Shown here piece after piece: positions 25,843-35,270 of a stretch of 64,000 nt of DNA. The first letter of the stretch is position 1. Each line of letters begins with the position of its first letter. This DNA comes from Pseudomonas sp. QTF5 (lineage in GTDB: Bacteria; Pseudomonadota; Gammaproteobacteria; Pseudomonadales; Pseudomonadaceae): contig NZ_AZRW02000008.1 of the NCBI RefSeq assembly GCF_000512695.2, positions 62,001 through 126,000 on the forward strand. Reading direction: 5' to 3'. The notes under the pieces were generated by a model, which searched no databases, was not told the origin of the DNA, and saw only the letters and a list, made by a program, of their open reading frames with translations. The position numbers and the translations under genes were made by a program.

Positions 25843-28026
25843 ATGCGCGATGATCTCTCCCTTCTGCTGAACTCCCTCAACGATGCCCAACGTCAGGCCG
25901 TAGCTGCCTCCGTGGGTCGTCAGTTGGTCCTGGCCGGTGCTGGCTCCGGTAAAACCCGAGTGCTGGTGCACCGTATCGCCTGGTTGATCCAGGTCGAGAA
26001 CGCCTCGCCCCACTCCATTCTGTCGGTGACCTTCACCAACAAGGCTGCTGCCGAGATGCGTCATCGCATCGAGCAGCTGATGGGTATCAACCCGGCCGGC
26101 ATGTGGGTCGGCACCTTCCACGGCCTGGCGCACCGCTTGCTGCGGGCGCACTGGCAGGAAGCCGGCCTGAGCCAGACCTTCCAGATTCTCGACAGCGACG
26201 ACCAGCAACGGCTGGTCAAGCGGGTGATCCGCGAGCTGGGCCTGGACGAACAACGCTGGCCGGTCCGGCAGGCCCAGTGGTTCATCAACGGGCAGAAAGA
26301 CGAAGGTCTGCGTCCGCAACATATTCAAGCCAGCGGCGATCTGTTCCTGGCGACCATGCGCAGCATTTATGAAGCCTATGAGGCCGCGTGCCTGCGCGCC
26401 GGCGTCATCGACTTCTCCGAACTGCTGCTGCGCGCCCTCGATCTGTGGCGCGATCACCCGGGCCTGCTCGCCCATTATCAGAAGCGCTTCCGGCATATTC
26501 TGGTGGACGAGTTCCAGGACACCAACGCCGTGCAGTACGCCTGGTTGCGTCTGCTGGCCAAGGGTGGCGATAGCTTGATGGTGGTCGGCGACGACGACCA
26601 GTCGATCTACGGCTGGCGCGGCGCGAAAATCGAGAACATTTATCAGTATTCCGACGACTTCCCGGATGCCCAGATCATACGTCTGGAGCAAAACTACCGC
26701 TCCACAGCCGGGATCCTCAAAGCCGCCAACGCCCTGATCGCCAACAATACCGGGCGCATGGGCAAAGAGTTGTGGACCGATGGCGGCGAAGGCGAAGCGA
26801 TCAATTTGTACGCCGCCTTCAACGAACATGATGAAGCACGCTACGTGGTTGAAACCATCGAAAGCGCGCTGAAAACCGGCTTGGCTCGTAGCGATATCGC
26901 GATTTTGTACCGCTCCAACGCTCAATCGCGCGTTTTGGAAGAAGCCTTGCTGCGCGAACGCATTCCATACCGCATTTATGGCGGCCAGCGCTTCTTCGAA
27001 CGTGCAGAAATCAAGAACGCCATGGCGTACATGCGTTTGCTGGAAGGCCGTGGCAACGACGCGGCCCTTGAGCGGGTGATCAACGTTCCGGCCCGTGGCA
27101 TCGGCGAAAAAACCGTCGAAGCGATCCGCGATCATGCGCGCCACAGCGATGTGTCAATGTGGGAAGCCATGCGTCAGCTGGTGGCCAACAAAGGCCTGAC
27201 CGGTCGCGCTGCCGGTGCTCTTGGCGCGTTTATCGAGCTGATCGAGAATCTCGCCGCCAAGTGCCTGGAAATGCCGCTGCACCTGATGACTCAGACCGTC
27301 ATCGAGCAGTCGGGGTTAATCGCCTACCACCAGGCGGAAAAAGGCGAGAAAGGCCAGGCCCGGGTAGAAAACCTTGAGGAACTGGTCAGCGCCGCGCGTA
27401 ACTTCGAAAACCCGGAAGAGGATGAAGAACAGTCGCCATTGGCGGCGTTCCTCGGTCACGCCTCGCTGGAGGCCGGAGACACCCAGGCCGACGAACACGA
27501 AGACAGCATTCAGCTGATGACCCTGCACAGCGCCAAGGGCCTGGAATTCCCTTACGTGTTCCTGGTGGGCATGGAAGAAGGCCTGTTTCCGCACAAGATG
27601 AGCCTGGAAGAGCCCGGCCGTCTTGAAGAGGAACGCCGCCTGGCCTACGTCGGTATCACCCGCGCGATGCAGAATCTGGTGCTGACCTATGCTGAAACCC
27701 GACGCCTGTACGGCAGCGAGACCTACAACAAGGTGTCGCGTTTCGTACGTGAAGTGCCGAAAGGCCTGATCCAGGAAGTGCGACTGTCCAACAGCGTCAG
27801 CCGTCCGTTCGGCGGTGGCCAGCAGCAAAGTTCCAGCAGCCTGTTCGGCGGCAGCGAGATCCCGGACACCGGGTTCAGCCTCGGCCAGACCGTGCGGCAC
27901 TCGGTATTCGGCGATGGTGTGATCCTGAATTTCGAAGGTGCCGGCGCTCAGGCGCGGGTACAGGTGAACTTCAGCGAAGGCAGCAAGTGGTTGATGCTGG
28001 GTTACGCCAAGCTGGAAGCGATCTAA
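25843..28026 (+). CDS. uvrD: DNA helicase II
   Basis: A 727-residue superfamily-1 helicase that unwinds DNA in nucleotide-excision and mismatch repair. Visible motifs: Walker A AGAGSGKTR (residues ~32-40), Ia SVTFTNKAAAEMR, II VDEFQDTN (~220), III VGDDDQSIYGWRGA, IV LEQNYRS, V LMTLHSAKGLEF, VI ERRLAYVGITRAMQ (~600). The C-terminus carries the Tudor-like FGGGQQQ... GQTVRHSVFGDGVI segment that contacts RNA polymerase. Length and domain order are normal. It is a single-gene unit followed by a REP pair. Confidence 0.97.
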   Translation: MRDDLSLLLNSLNDAQRQAVAASVGRQLVLAGAGSGKTRVLVHRIAWLIQVENASPHSILSVTFTNKAAAEMRHRIEQLMGINPAGMWVGTFHGLAHRLLRAHWQEAGLSQTFQILDSDDQQRLVKRVIRELGLDEQRWPVRQAQWFINGQKDEGLRPQHIQASGDLFLATMRSIYEAYEAACLRAGVIDFSELLLRALDLWRDHPGLLAHYQKRFRHILVDEFQDTNAVQYAWLRLLAKGGDSLMVVGDDDQSIYGWRGAKIENIYQYSDDFPDAQIIRLEQNYRSTAGILKAANALIANNTGRMGKELWTDGGEGEAINLYAAFNEHDEARYVVETIESALKTGLARSDIAILYRSNAQSRVLEEALLRERIPYRIYGGQRFFERAEIKNAMAYMRLLEGRGNDAALERVINVPARGIGEKTVEAIRDHARHSDVSMWEAMRQLVANKGLTGRAAGALGAFIELIENLAAKCLEMPLHLMTQTVIEQSGLIAYHQAEKGEKGQARVENLEELVSAARNFENPEEDEEQSPLAAFLGHASLEAGDTQADEHEDSIQLMTLHSAKGLEFPYVFLVGMEEGLFPHKMSLEEPGRLEEERRLAYVGITRAMQNLVLTYAETRRLYGSETYNKVSRFVREVPKGLIQEVRLSNSVSRPFGGGQQQSSSSLFGGSEIPDTGFSLGQTVRHSVFGDGVILNFEGAGAQARVQVNFSEGSKWLMLGYAKLEAI

Positions 28027-28044
28027 AGGCGACCGAGAACCTTT

Positions 28045-28132
28045 TGTGGGAGCGGGCTTGCTCGCGAAGGCAGCACCGCGGTGTATCAGAGGTACCGCGT
28101 CATCGTTCTTCGCGAGCAAGCCCGCTCCCACA
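28045..28132. repeat. REP pair (BIME), inverted
   Basis: Inverted REP units starting 19 bases after the uvrD stop. The rest of the gap to the Tim44-like gene (to 28319) shows no gene; a near DnaA box TTATCCACT occurs about 28158. Confidence 0.9.
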
Positions 28133-28319
28133 GGGTGATGCCCTGAGTCCTACAGAACTTATCCACTCGTCCTACAGACCAAAGTTAATAGGCCTTATTG
28201 CGCTGACTGAAGCTGAACATAACCTGTCAAGCAAAAGCCCGAAACACTCTGTCGCTAGCCAGCAACACTTCAGCTGTGCAACATGGCGCGCGTGCCTTCC
28301 ACAAATGGGAATTCCCTTT

Positions 28320-29195
28320 ATGAAACGTTTTCTTAGCATCGCCATGGCGTTGTGCATTGGCCTGACGATGAGCCTCGACGCCAATGCCGCCAAGCGCTTT
28401 GGTGGCGGCAAGAGCTCCGGCGCTGCGCCGACTCACCAGACCAGCCAAATGGCTCCTTCTTCTGCTGCAGGCGGCGCTGCTGCCACTGCGGGCGCGGCCG
28501 GTGCTGCGGGTGCCGCGGCCAAGGCCGGCGGTGCTTCGCGCTGGCTCGGCCCTCTGGCCGGTATCGCGGCCGGTGGCCTGCTGGCCTCCATGTTCATGGG
28601 CGACGGCTTCCAGGGCATGCAGATCTTCGACATTCTGATCATGGCGGTCATCGCCTTCCTGGTCTTCCGTTTCATCGCCGCTCGTCGTCGCAAGCAGCAA
28701 GAGCATATGGCTCCAGCAGGCCATGCGCCGATGCAACGTGAAGTGTTCGAGAACAAGCCTGCAGGCGGTTCGATCTTCGGCGGTTCGGCTGCACCTGCTG
28801 CCGCTCGTCCGGTGATCAATGCTCCAGCCTGGTTCAATGAAAACAACTTCATTGAAGCGGCCCGCAACCACTTCCAGTCCCTGCAGCAACACTGGGACGC
28901 CAACGAAATGGACAAGATCGCCGAGTTCGTAACTCCGCAACTGCTGGAGTTCCTCAAGCGCGAACGTGCCGATCTGGGCGACGGCTTCCAGTCGACCTAC
29001 ATCGACAACCTCCAGGTACAACTGGACGGCGTTGATGACCGTGCGGACAAGACCATCGCCACCCTGACCTTCAGCGGCGTGTCGAAGTCCTCGCGCTTCG
29101 ACCAGGGCGAAGTGTTCAGCGAAAGCTGGAACATGGAACGTCCACAGGGCGAAAACCAGCCTTGGCTGGTGGCCGGTATCCGCCAGAACGGCTGA
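28320..29195 (+). CDS. Tim44-like domain membrane protein
   Basis: 291 residues. A signal peptide or first span (MKRFLSIAMALCIGLTMSL) is followed by an Ala/Gly-rich low-complexity stretch, two adjacent membrane segments (LAGIAAGGLLASMFMGDGF; IFDILIMAVIAFLVFRFIAA), a basic stop RRRKQQ and, from about residue 165, a Tim44-like alpha/beta domain (FNENNFIEAARNHFQSLQQ). The bacterial members are of unknown function, possibly membrane lipid or protein handling. Start chosen at the signal peptide. The homologue also follows uvrD in P. aeruginosa (PA5444, from memory). Confidence 0.88.
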   Translation: MKRFLSIAMALCIGLTMSLDANAAKRFGGGKSSGAAPTHQTSQMAPSSAAGGAAATAGAAGAAGAAAKAGGASRWLGPLAGIAAGGLLASMFMGDGFQGMQIFDILIMAVIAFLVFRFIAARRRKQQEHMAPAGHAPMQREVFENKPAGGSIFGGSAAPAAARPVINAPAWFNENNFIEAARNHFQSLQQHWDANEMDKIAEFVTPQLLEFLKRERADLGDGFQSTYIDNLQVQLDGVDDRADKTIATLTFSGVSKSSRFDQGEVFSESWNMERPQGENQPWLVAGIRQNG

Positions 29196-29223
29196 TCACT
29201 TCCCGCGTTTCACCTGTTGTAAT

Positions 29224-29249
29224 AAAACCCCGGCCTCGGCCGGGGTTTT
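29224..29249 (+). terminator. Rho-independent terminator after the Tim44-like gene
   Basis: AAAACCCCGGCC-TC-GGCCGGGGTTTT: perfect 12-base arms with a two-base loop and flanking A/T runs, 29 bases after the stop. Works in either direction. Confidence 0.9.
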
Positions 29250-29332
29250 CTATTTCGCGGTTGCATCTATAGCGAGCTACTGTATAAACCGCCCCAACTA
29301 AACCGCGCCATTCAAGCAAGAGGATCCCGGAC

Positions 29333-29740
29333 GTGGAAGAAATCATCGAACAACTGCGTGAAGCCAACGAACCGGTACCGGTCCCCTTGGAGTTGCCTGA
29401 CGAAGATCAGATTGTGGAAATCGAAGAGCAACTGTTCATCGATATCCCGTTCGTCTTCAGAGAATTTTTGCTGACCGTCAGCGACGTGGTCTACGGCAGC
29501 CTGGAGCCGGTGACCGTCACCGACCCGCAGTCCCACACCTACCTGCCTGACGTTGCCGCCAACGCTTGGGACGCTGGTGTCGATCGCAGCATGATTCCGA
29601 TCTGTCAGGACGGTGACAATTACTACCTGGTCGAAGAAGACGGCACCGTGGTGCTGTGGCTGGCCGAAGAAGAGCTGATCGCCGAAGAAACCTGGGAATC
29701 GGTATGGCACTGGGCGCGGGACGTCTGGCTGGAAAGCTGA
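29333..29740 (+). CDS. SMI1/KNR4-family protein
   Basis: A 135-residue acidic protein of the SMI1/KNR4 (SUKH) superfamily: LPDEDQIVEIEEQLFIDIPFVFREF at residues ~18-42, MIPICQDGDNYYLVEEDGTVVLW near 87-109, ending in TWESVWHWARDVW. SUKH proteins are often immunity proteins of contact-dependent toxins, but this one sits alone among core genes, has normal base composition and is widely conserved next to uvrD in pseudomonads, so a housekeeping role is likelier. Start is GTG behind AAGAGG. The function is unknown. Confidence 0.85.
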   Translation: MEEIIEQLREANEPVPVPLELPDEDQIVEIEEQLFIDIPFVFREFLLTVSDVVYGSLEPVTVTDPQSHTYLPDVAANAWDAGVDRSMIPICQDGDNYYLVEEDGTVVLWLAEEELIAEETWESVWHWARDVWLES

Positions 29741-29762
29741 TCCGCCCTGATGCGCCGAGTGG

Positions 29763-31526
29763 TCAATGCCCGGATAAATCCTTGTGGTTGTCCAGGGTTT
29801 CCAGCAAGGCCACTTGCATCCGCGTATGCACGCGGATGAACCAGCGCCAGAGCAGCGCCGCCACGGCGGCCGCGACCACCGCGATCAGCACCAGCAACTT
29901 GTTGGTCGGCAGAATACTGGCCGACAAGGCCGCCAGCAGCAGGAAAATCACTAACAACGAGAGTATCGGGATCACTTCGGCGATCACCCGACGCACTCGC
30001 TGTGTGTGGCGGCCGGCCATCTCCGGCTTCACCCCCATTTCCGCCAGCAGCATCGACAGCGCCTTGAGCTTGCGATAGGCGGCGATCAGGAACGGCAGCG
30101 ACAACAGCAACGCCCCGCCCCAGATCAACGCTTTCTGCCAGCTTGGGTCGCTGATCCAGGCTTGCAGGTAAGCGGACATGCGCTCGGCGAAGAATGCGCC
30201 CGAGAAAAAGATCGCAACCACCAGCGCCAGATTCACCCCTACCTGCAACAGAATCCGCCGAATCATCGACGCCAACAGCGCGCCCTCGCCCTGAGGCTGA
30301 ATGCTGCGCAGCCATTCGCCATACATCCCCAGCACACGGCCCAGACGCTGGGGCATCACTGCAGCAAGCTTGATCGACAGCGGATCGGCCGCGCGAATCA
30401 GATACGGCGTCAACAGCGTGGTAATCACTGAAACGGCCACCGCCACCGGGTAGAGAAAGTTGCTGGTGACCTGCAGCGTCATGCCCAGCGCCGCGATGAT
30501 GAAAGAGAATTCGCCAATCTGTGAAAGCCCCATCCCCACTCGCAGTGAGGTACGTCCGTCATTGCCGGCGATAAAGGCACCGAGGCCGCAGGACAACATC
30601 TTTCCCAGCACCACAGCCACGGTGATCACCGCGATCGGCCAGGCATATTGCAGCAGGATCATCGGGTCGAGCATCAGGCCGATGGCGACGAAGAAAATGG
30701 CACTGAACAAGTCGCGAACCGGCTCGATCAACTGCTCGATCTTCAGCAGTTGCCGCGATTCAGCCATGATCGCGCCGATCAGGAATGCGCCGAGGACCAT
30801 GCTGTATTCAAGTTTGACCACCAACAGGCAAAAGCCGAAACACAGGCCCAGCACGGTGATCAGCAGCATCTCATTGCTGTCGAATTTGGCCACATAGGCC
30901 AGCAGTCGGGGCACCAGCAGAATGCCTATAACCAGTGCGACAATCATGAACAGTGAAAGCTTGCCGACCGTGGAAAACACTTCGCCGGAACTGACGGTGC
31001 CGCTGACCGCGATGCTCGACAGCAACGCGATGATGCCAATGCCGAGGATGTCTTCGACGATCAACACGCCGAAGATCAGCTGCGCAAAACGCTCGTTCTT
31101 CATCTTCAGGTCATTGAGCGCCTTGACGATGATGGTGGTCGAGGAAATCGCCAGGATCGCGCCGAGGAACAGCGAATCCATGGTGTTCCAGTCGAACCAG
31201 CGACCGATTTCGTAGCCGATCCAGATCATCAGGACGATTTCCAGGAAGGCCGCAATGAACGCCGTGGCGCCGACCTTGAACAGCTTGCGCAGGCTGAACT
31301 CCAGGCCCAGGCAGAACATCAGGAAAATCACCCCGAGCTCGGCCAGGGTTTTGATGGTCGCTTCATCGTGGATCAGGCTGAACGGTGGCGTGTGCGGGCC
31401 GATGATGAAGCCGGCAACGATGTAGCCGAGCACCACCGGTTGTTTGAGACGATGAAAGAGCACGGTCACCACACCCGCGATCAACATGATCACTGCCAGG
31501 TCCTGAATGAAACTGATGGCATGCAT
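29763..31526 (-). CDS. Cation:proton antiporter, CPA2 family
   Basis: A 587-residue integral membrane protein of the KefB/monovalent cation:proton antiporter-2 family. About 12 spans form the exchanger, with the signature GFIIGPHTPPFSLI, LGVIFLMFCLGLEFS and GLSQIGEFSFIIAALG. The last ~190 residues, instead of a TrkA-N nucleotide-binding domain, contain further membrane segments (ILLQVGVNLALVVAIFFSG; ILSLLVIFLLLAALSASI). It should exchange Na+ or K+ for H+. The start at MHAISFIQDL follows CCAAGGAGCACACGCC. Divergent from the thioesterase gene. Confidence 0.9.
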   Translation of the reverse strand: MHAISFIQDLAVIMLIAGVVTVLFHRLKQPVVLGYIVAGFIIGPHTPPFSLIHDEATIKTLAELGVIFLMFCLGLEFSLRKLFKVGATAFIAAFLEIVLMIWIGYEIGRWFDWNTMDSLFLGAILAISSTTIIVKALNDLKMKNERFAQLIFGVLIVEDILGIGIIALLSSIAVSGTVSSGEVFSTVGKLSLFMIVALVIGILLVPRLLAYVAKFDSNEMLLITVLGLCFGFCLLVVKLEYSMVLGAFLIGAIMAESRQLLKIEQLIEPVRDLFSAIFFVAIGLMLDPMILLQYAWPIAVITVAVVLGKMLSCGLGAFIAGNDGRTSLRVGMGLSQIGEFSFIIAALGMTLQVTSNFLYPVAVAVSVITTLLTPYLIRAADPLSIKLAAVMPQRLGRVLGMYGEWLRSIQPQGEGALLASMIRRILLQVGVNLALVVAIFFSGAFFAERMSAYLQAWISDPSWQKALIWGGALLLSLPFLIAAYRKLKALSMLLAEMGVKPEMAGRHTQRVRRVIAEVIPILSLLVIFLLLAALSASILPTNKLLVLIAVVAAAVAALLWRWFIRVHTRMQVALLETLDNHKDLSGH

Positions 31527-31723
31527 GGCGTGTGCTCCTTGGCGTGGGCTTTCGAAGGGTAACACCGCGACTTCCGGCGGGAAGACGGTGCAATATATGG
31601 AAACAGATCGATCCGAGCGTGACGGCGGCTTCCCGCCCGGCGTCCCGATAACTGTTAGATTGAAAAACCAGGCACCCGCAGAGGTGTAACCCAGAAATCC
31701 TGCCTTGAACCCGTGAGTACGTT

Positions 31724-32206
31724 ATGGAACCCGGAAACGCCCAGCTGTCGATGACGGTATTGATGACCCCCGACATGGCCAACTTCTCTGGCAATGTCCA
31801 CGGCGGCACCCTGCTCAAATACCTCGATGAAGTGGCCTACGCCTGCGCCAGCCGGTATGCCGGCCGCTATGTGGTGACCCTGTCGGTGGATCAGGTAATT
31901 TTCCGCGAGCCGATTCACGTCGGCGAACTGGTGACTTTTCTGGCCTCGGTCAACTACACCGGCAACACCTCGATGGAGGTGGGCATCAAAGTCGTGACCG
32001 AGAACATCCGCGAGCGCTCGGTACGTCACACCAACAGCTGCTTCTTCACCATGGTGGCGGTGGATGACCAGCGCAAACCCGCCTCGGTCCCGCCACTGCA
32101 ACCGCAGAACAGTGAAGACAAGCGTCGGTACATGCAGGCCCAGCAGCGTCGGCAGATTCGTCAGGAACTGGAAAAGCGTTATCAGGACATCAAGGGCGAC
32201 GCCTGA
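31724..32206 (+). CDS. Acyl-CoA thioesterase, hotdog fold (YciA-like)
   Basis: 160 residues, a single hotdog domain: MANFSGNVHGGTLLKYLDEV (N/D-HGG active-site helix, residues ~18-37), then REPIHVGELVTFLASVNYTG and TNSCFFTMVAVDD, with a charged C-terminal tail (RRQIRQELEKRYQ). These enzymes hydrolyse acyl-CoA to free acid and CoA in the cytosol. It stands alone between a CPA2 antiporter and REP repeats. Substrate chain length cannot be read from the sequence. Confidence 0.9.
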   Translation: MEPGNAQLSMTVLMTPDMANFSGNVHGGTLLKYLDEVAYACASRYAGRYVVTLSVDQVIFREPIHVGELVTFLASVNYTGNTSMEVGIKVVTENIRERSVRHTNSCFFTMVAVDDQRKPASVPPLQPQNSEDKRRYMQAQQRRQIRQELEKRYQDIKGDA

Positions 32207-32242
32207 GCTGTTCAGTCAGTTTGACGGCGTTCATTAGATCGT

Positions 32243-32336
32243 CTTCGCGAGCAAGCCCGCTCCCACAATAGATTTTCAGCGCACACAGATTTCGTGTACG
32301 ACAGAGAACCAGTGTGGGAGCGGGCTTGCTCGCGAA
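32243..32336. repeat. REP pair (BIME), inverted
   Basis: Inverted REP units between the convergent thioesterase and pdxY genes, ending 18 bases from the pdxY stop, where they may serve as a transcript 3' end. Confidence 0.9.
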
Positions 32337-32353
32337 TGGGGCCGACGCGAAGC

Positions 32354-33226
32354 TCAGAGGCTGATCGCTGTCGCCTCGAACCGCACCCGCGGATGGGCGA
32401 TCCGGTCCTGCGCCCGCACCAGCTCCAGCTCATAGCTGGCGCAGGCCTGGGTTTCCAGCAGCACTTCATGCACCGCCGCCGCGGTGAATTCGAAGGCGGC
32501 CACCAGGCTGTCACCCAGCAGCACACGCGCCAGGAACAACCCGGCAGTCAGATCGCCAACGCCCACCGGCTGACGCGGAAACGCCAGCAGCGGCCGACGC
32601 AGGTGCCAGCTACCTTCAGCGGTCACCAGCAACATCTCGAAGCCATCCGCCAGTTTGCCCGGATAGTCCAGATGCTTGACCAGCACCGCCTTCGGACCGC
32701 GCGCCAGCAGCGCCCGCGCCATGGCCAGGCAATCGAACAATGACTGCGCCTTGCGCCCCGAGAAGCTGTTCAGCTCTAACTGGTTCGGGCACATGAAGTC
32801 GGCCATTGCCGCCGCCTCTTCCAGCAGAAAATCGCTGACCTCGGCTGGAACGGTGCAGCCCTTCTCCGGATGGCCCATCACCGGGTCGCAGAGGTATAAC
32901 GCTTTGGGATTGATCGATTTGATTCGCTCCACGCCCGCGAGAATCGCCCGGCCCTGGGCCGCGCTACCGAGGTAGCCAGACAACACGGCGTCGCAATTGC
33001 CCAGCTCGCCGATCGCGGCGATTCCTTCCACCAGTTCCGGAATCTGATGCGGGGCCAACACTGCACCCGCCCACTGGCCATATTGCGTGTGGTTAGAGAA
33101 CTGCACGGTATTGAGCGGCCACACGTTCACCCCGACCCGCTGCATCGGGAAAACCGCGGCGCTGTTGCCAGCGTGGCCGAACACCACGTGGGACTGGATG
33201 GCGAGCAGATGGGGTGTACGCTTCAT
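32354..33226 (-). CDS. pdxY: Pyridoxal kinase
   Basis: A 290-residue ribokinase-fold enzyme that phosphorylates pyridoxal to PLP in the salvage pathway. The family start [22 protein letters not shown], the substrate segment [30 protein letters not shown] (kinase loop with Cys) and [21 protein letters not shown] (GxGD catalytic aspartate, residue ~225) are all present. Length matches PdxY (about 287-290). Confidence 0.95.
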   Translation of the reverse strand: MKRTPHLLAIQSHVVFGHAGNSAAVFPMQRVGVNVWPLNTVQFSNHTQYGQWAGAVLAPHQIPELVEGIAAIGELGNCDAVLSGYLGSAAQGRAILAGVERIKSINPKALYLCDPVMGHPEKGCTVPAEVSDFLLEEAAAMADFMCPNQLELNSFSGRKAQSLFDCLAMARALLARGPKAVLVKHLDYPGKLADGFEMLLVTAEGSWHLRRPLLAFPRQPVGVGDLTAGLFLARVLLGDSLVAAFEFTAAAVHEVLLETQACASYELELVRAQDRIAHPRVRFEATAISL

Positions 33227-33346
33227 GCGGTGAGTTTTCCGTCAAACGATTGAAATTCGAGCCGCGCAGTATGCGACCAAACGCAGCCTGTACGACAGAC
33301 CGGCGACACAGTTAAGCTGGCACTATCTTGTTGGAGCACCCTGTTG

Positions 33347-33760
33347 ATGCTGACCCTCGGAAATATCTTCGTGCTGATGCTGCTCGCCACCGGTGGCGCG
33401 TGGTTGTGGCACAACCACGGCTTGCGCGAACGTGCGCTGGAGCGGGTCATGCAGCATTGCGCCAAGCTGCGAATCGAGCTGCTGGACGGCAATGTAGCCT
33501 TGAGAAAGATCGCTTTCATTAAAGACGCCAATGGCCGTCGGCGCCTGGCCCGTGTGTATAACTTCGAATTCACCGTGACCGGCGAGACCCGCCACACCGG
33601 CACCATCACCCAGTTCGGCGCCCATAGCGCACAGATCGAACTCGCGCCTTACCCGATGCCGTTCGATGACACACCGCCGGTGGTGGATATCACAAAGCCC
33701 AGAGCTGAGGTGATTGAACTGAGCCAGTGGCGGCAAGAACATACCAAGTGGCGGCCTTGA
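33347..33760 (+). CDS. DUF3301 membrane-anchored protein
   Basis: 137 residues: one N-terminal membrane span (MLTLGNIFVLMLLATGGAWLW) and a cytoplasmic domain with LRERALERVMQHCAKLRIELLDG and RRLARVYNFEFTVTGETRHTG, the DUF3301 pattern. Function unknown. A TTG lies directly before the ATG and would add one residue. It is divergent from pdxY and alone in its transcript; a REP pair follows. Confidence 0.85.
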   Translation: MLTLGNIFVLMLLATGGAWLWHNHGLRERALERVMQHCAKLRIELLDGNVALRKIAFIKDANGRRRLARVYNFEFTVTGETRHTGTITQFGAHSAQIELAPYPMPFDDTPPVVDITKPRAEVIELSQWRQEHTKWRP

Positions 33761-33785
33761 AGGCAGTTGTCGTCTGTTAGAACCA

Positions 33786-33880
33786 TTCGCGAGCAAGCCC
33801 GCTCCCACATTTGATCTGTTGTGCTGCACAAACTTGTGTGTCCACCACAGCCCCCCTGTGGGAGCGGGCTTGCTCGCGAA
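33786..33880. repeat. REP pair (BIME), inverted
   Basis: Inverted REP units in the convergent gap between the DUF3301 gene and a COG0523 GTPase gene. Confidence 0.9.
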
Positions 33881-33910
33881 GAGGCCTTCACAGACTGTGC
33901 AAGAAATCAG

Positions 33911-34882
33911 CTAGTTCGCTTGAACCCTGCATCCCGCCAGACCTTCCTGCAACACCTCAACATCCTGCGACTCACTGAAAATCAACTCAATACGCGAATC
34001 CCTACGCCATTCGCTGGGTTGCCATTCCAGTAACGAGTTATCCAGCGCATTGGCCGACACCCAACCCTCGACGCTGTGGATAACCAACTTCACCCGCCGC
34101 CATTCAAGGCGCTCAAGCCACTTCCCAATCAGTACGGCATCGAATATCTGACTCGGATGCCACCGCCATCCAACGCTCCAGCCACCCTCTTGCGCCTGAC
34201 TCAAGCAAATCGGCAGCGTGGGGTCGGTCCAGATGGCTGGCATCTGCGCCAATCCCTTGGGCACGACAAAGTTATCCACACCCGCGACAGCCTGAGCTCC
34301 GAACCCCGGTAACTCGCTCAACGGCAAGACCGCTTGCTGCGTCCAGTACAAAGAACGCTCCGGCAACTGTGCAGCGATTCGCTGACGATCATTGTCGTCG
34401 AGGCCTTCTGCCTTGTTCAGCAACAACAACCCGGCACTGTTCAAGGCTTGCTGTTGCGCCTCAGGCAGCGGTTTTCCGGCCGCGAGCGCCTGGGCATCCA
34501 GCACCAGCACACACGGCTGCACCGCCAGGACGCCTTGCCATGGAACCTCACTCAATTGCCTGAGCAACTGCGCCGGATGTCCCAGCCCGGAAGGTTCGAT
34601 GAACAGTCGATCCGGTCGTGCCTTGCGCAGCAGCCGCCCGAGGCCGATCTGAAACGGGGCACCATTGACGCAACACAAACAGCCCCCGGCCACTTCCCCC
34701 AGTGCGATACCATCGGCGTCCTGGGTCAACAGCGCGGCATCCAGACCGATCTGGCCGAACTCGTTGATCAACACCGCCCAGCGCTCCCCCGCGGGCCGTT
34801 GCGCCAGCAAGTGCTTGATCAGGCTGGTCTTGCCGGCACCTAGTGGGCCGGCAATGACGTGGGTGGGAATGTTCTGCAACAT
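33911..34882 (-). CDS. CobW/COG0523-family GTPase (metal chaperone-like)
   Basis: 323 residues: Walker A AGPLGAGKTS (residues ~11-20), the metal-binding Cys motif GGCLCC (~66-71), LFIEPSGLGHP (~100), NKAEG base specificity, and a C-terminal CobW_C-like domain. The family delivers metal, here probably zinc, to client enzymes under starvation. The open frame extends 101 codons upstream, but that part is antisense to the next gene; the start MLQNIPTHV is preceded by TCAGAAAACCTCGACC with no strong ribosome site. It contains two exact DnaA-box 9-mers (34075-34083, 34272-34280). First member of the zinc block. Confidence 0.88.
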   Translation of the reverse strand: MLQNIPTHVIAGPLGAGKTSLIKHLLAQRPAGERWAVLINEFGQIGLDAALLTQDADGIALGEVAGGCLCCVNGAPFQIGLGRLLRKARPDRLFIEPSGLGHPAQLLRQLSEVPWQGVLAVQPCVLVLDAQALAAGKPLPEAQQQALNSAGLLLLNKAEGLDDNDRQRIAAQLPERSLYWTQQAVLPLSELPGFGAQAVAGVDNFVVPKGLAQMPAIWTDPTLPICLSQAQEGGWSVGWRWHPSQIFDAVLIGKWLERLEWRRVKLVIHSVEGWVSANALDNSLLEWQPSEWRRDSRIELIFSESQDVEVLQEGLAGCRVQAN

Positions 34883-34909
34883 GGTCGAGGTTTTCTGAGG
34901 AGGTAAAGA

Positions 34910-35266
34910 ATGCGGTTGATGGGATGGTCGTTGCTTCTGGCGCTCACATCGGGCGACGCGCTGGCTCAGGCCTGCGTGGTGCACAGCACGGCTGAGCGGC
35001 TCGACGTGAAGGTTTGCCAGCAAAACCGCAACATCCCGGAAAAATTGTTCGCCGACGGATTCTGCCAGCCGAATCTGCCTGGGCAGAAAGTCGAGGTGCA
35101 GTATGTCGACCAATGCCCTACCGGCGCATTCGGGGTCTGCAGCAACGCTCAAGTCGCCAATATGCCTTACCGGCAGGATATTCACTATTACGGCGTGGCC
35201 ACCGATGCGGCGTATTTGAAGCCTTTTTGCGAAGCCCAGAGCCAGGGAACCTGGCTCAAACCTTGA
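34910..35266 (+). CDS. Small secreted cysteine-rich protein
   Basis: 118 residues, with a signal peptide ending about ALAQA and six cysteines in the mature part (ACVV, KVCQ, GFCQ, DQCP, GVCS, PFCE), suggesting three disulfides in the periplasm. Ribosome site AGGAGG at seven bases. Homologues occur in pseudomonad zinc-responsive clusters beside COG0523 genes, as I recall, but I know no assigned function. Divergent from the COG0523 gene across 27 bases, so the two share a very short promoter region. Confidence 0.75.
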   Translation: MRLMGWSLLLALTSGDALAQACVVHSTAERLDVKVCQQNRNIPEKLFADGFCQPNLPGQKVEVQYVDQCPTGAFGVCSNAQVANMPYRQDIHYYGVATDAAYLKPFCEAQSQGTWLKP

Positions 35267-35270
35267 GCCA

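Noticed and set aside
25696..27144. 482-codon minus-strand open frame
   Set aside because: Shadow of uvrD; no motifs and no ribosome site.
28158..28166. TTATCCACT as a further DnaA box
   Set aside because: One mismatch, single and isolated; not counted with the MocR array.
29333..29740. SMI1/KNR4 protein as an immunity gene of a toxin system
   Set aside because: No toxin gene is adjacent and the base composition is that of the core genome; it is better called a conserved protein of unknown function.
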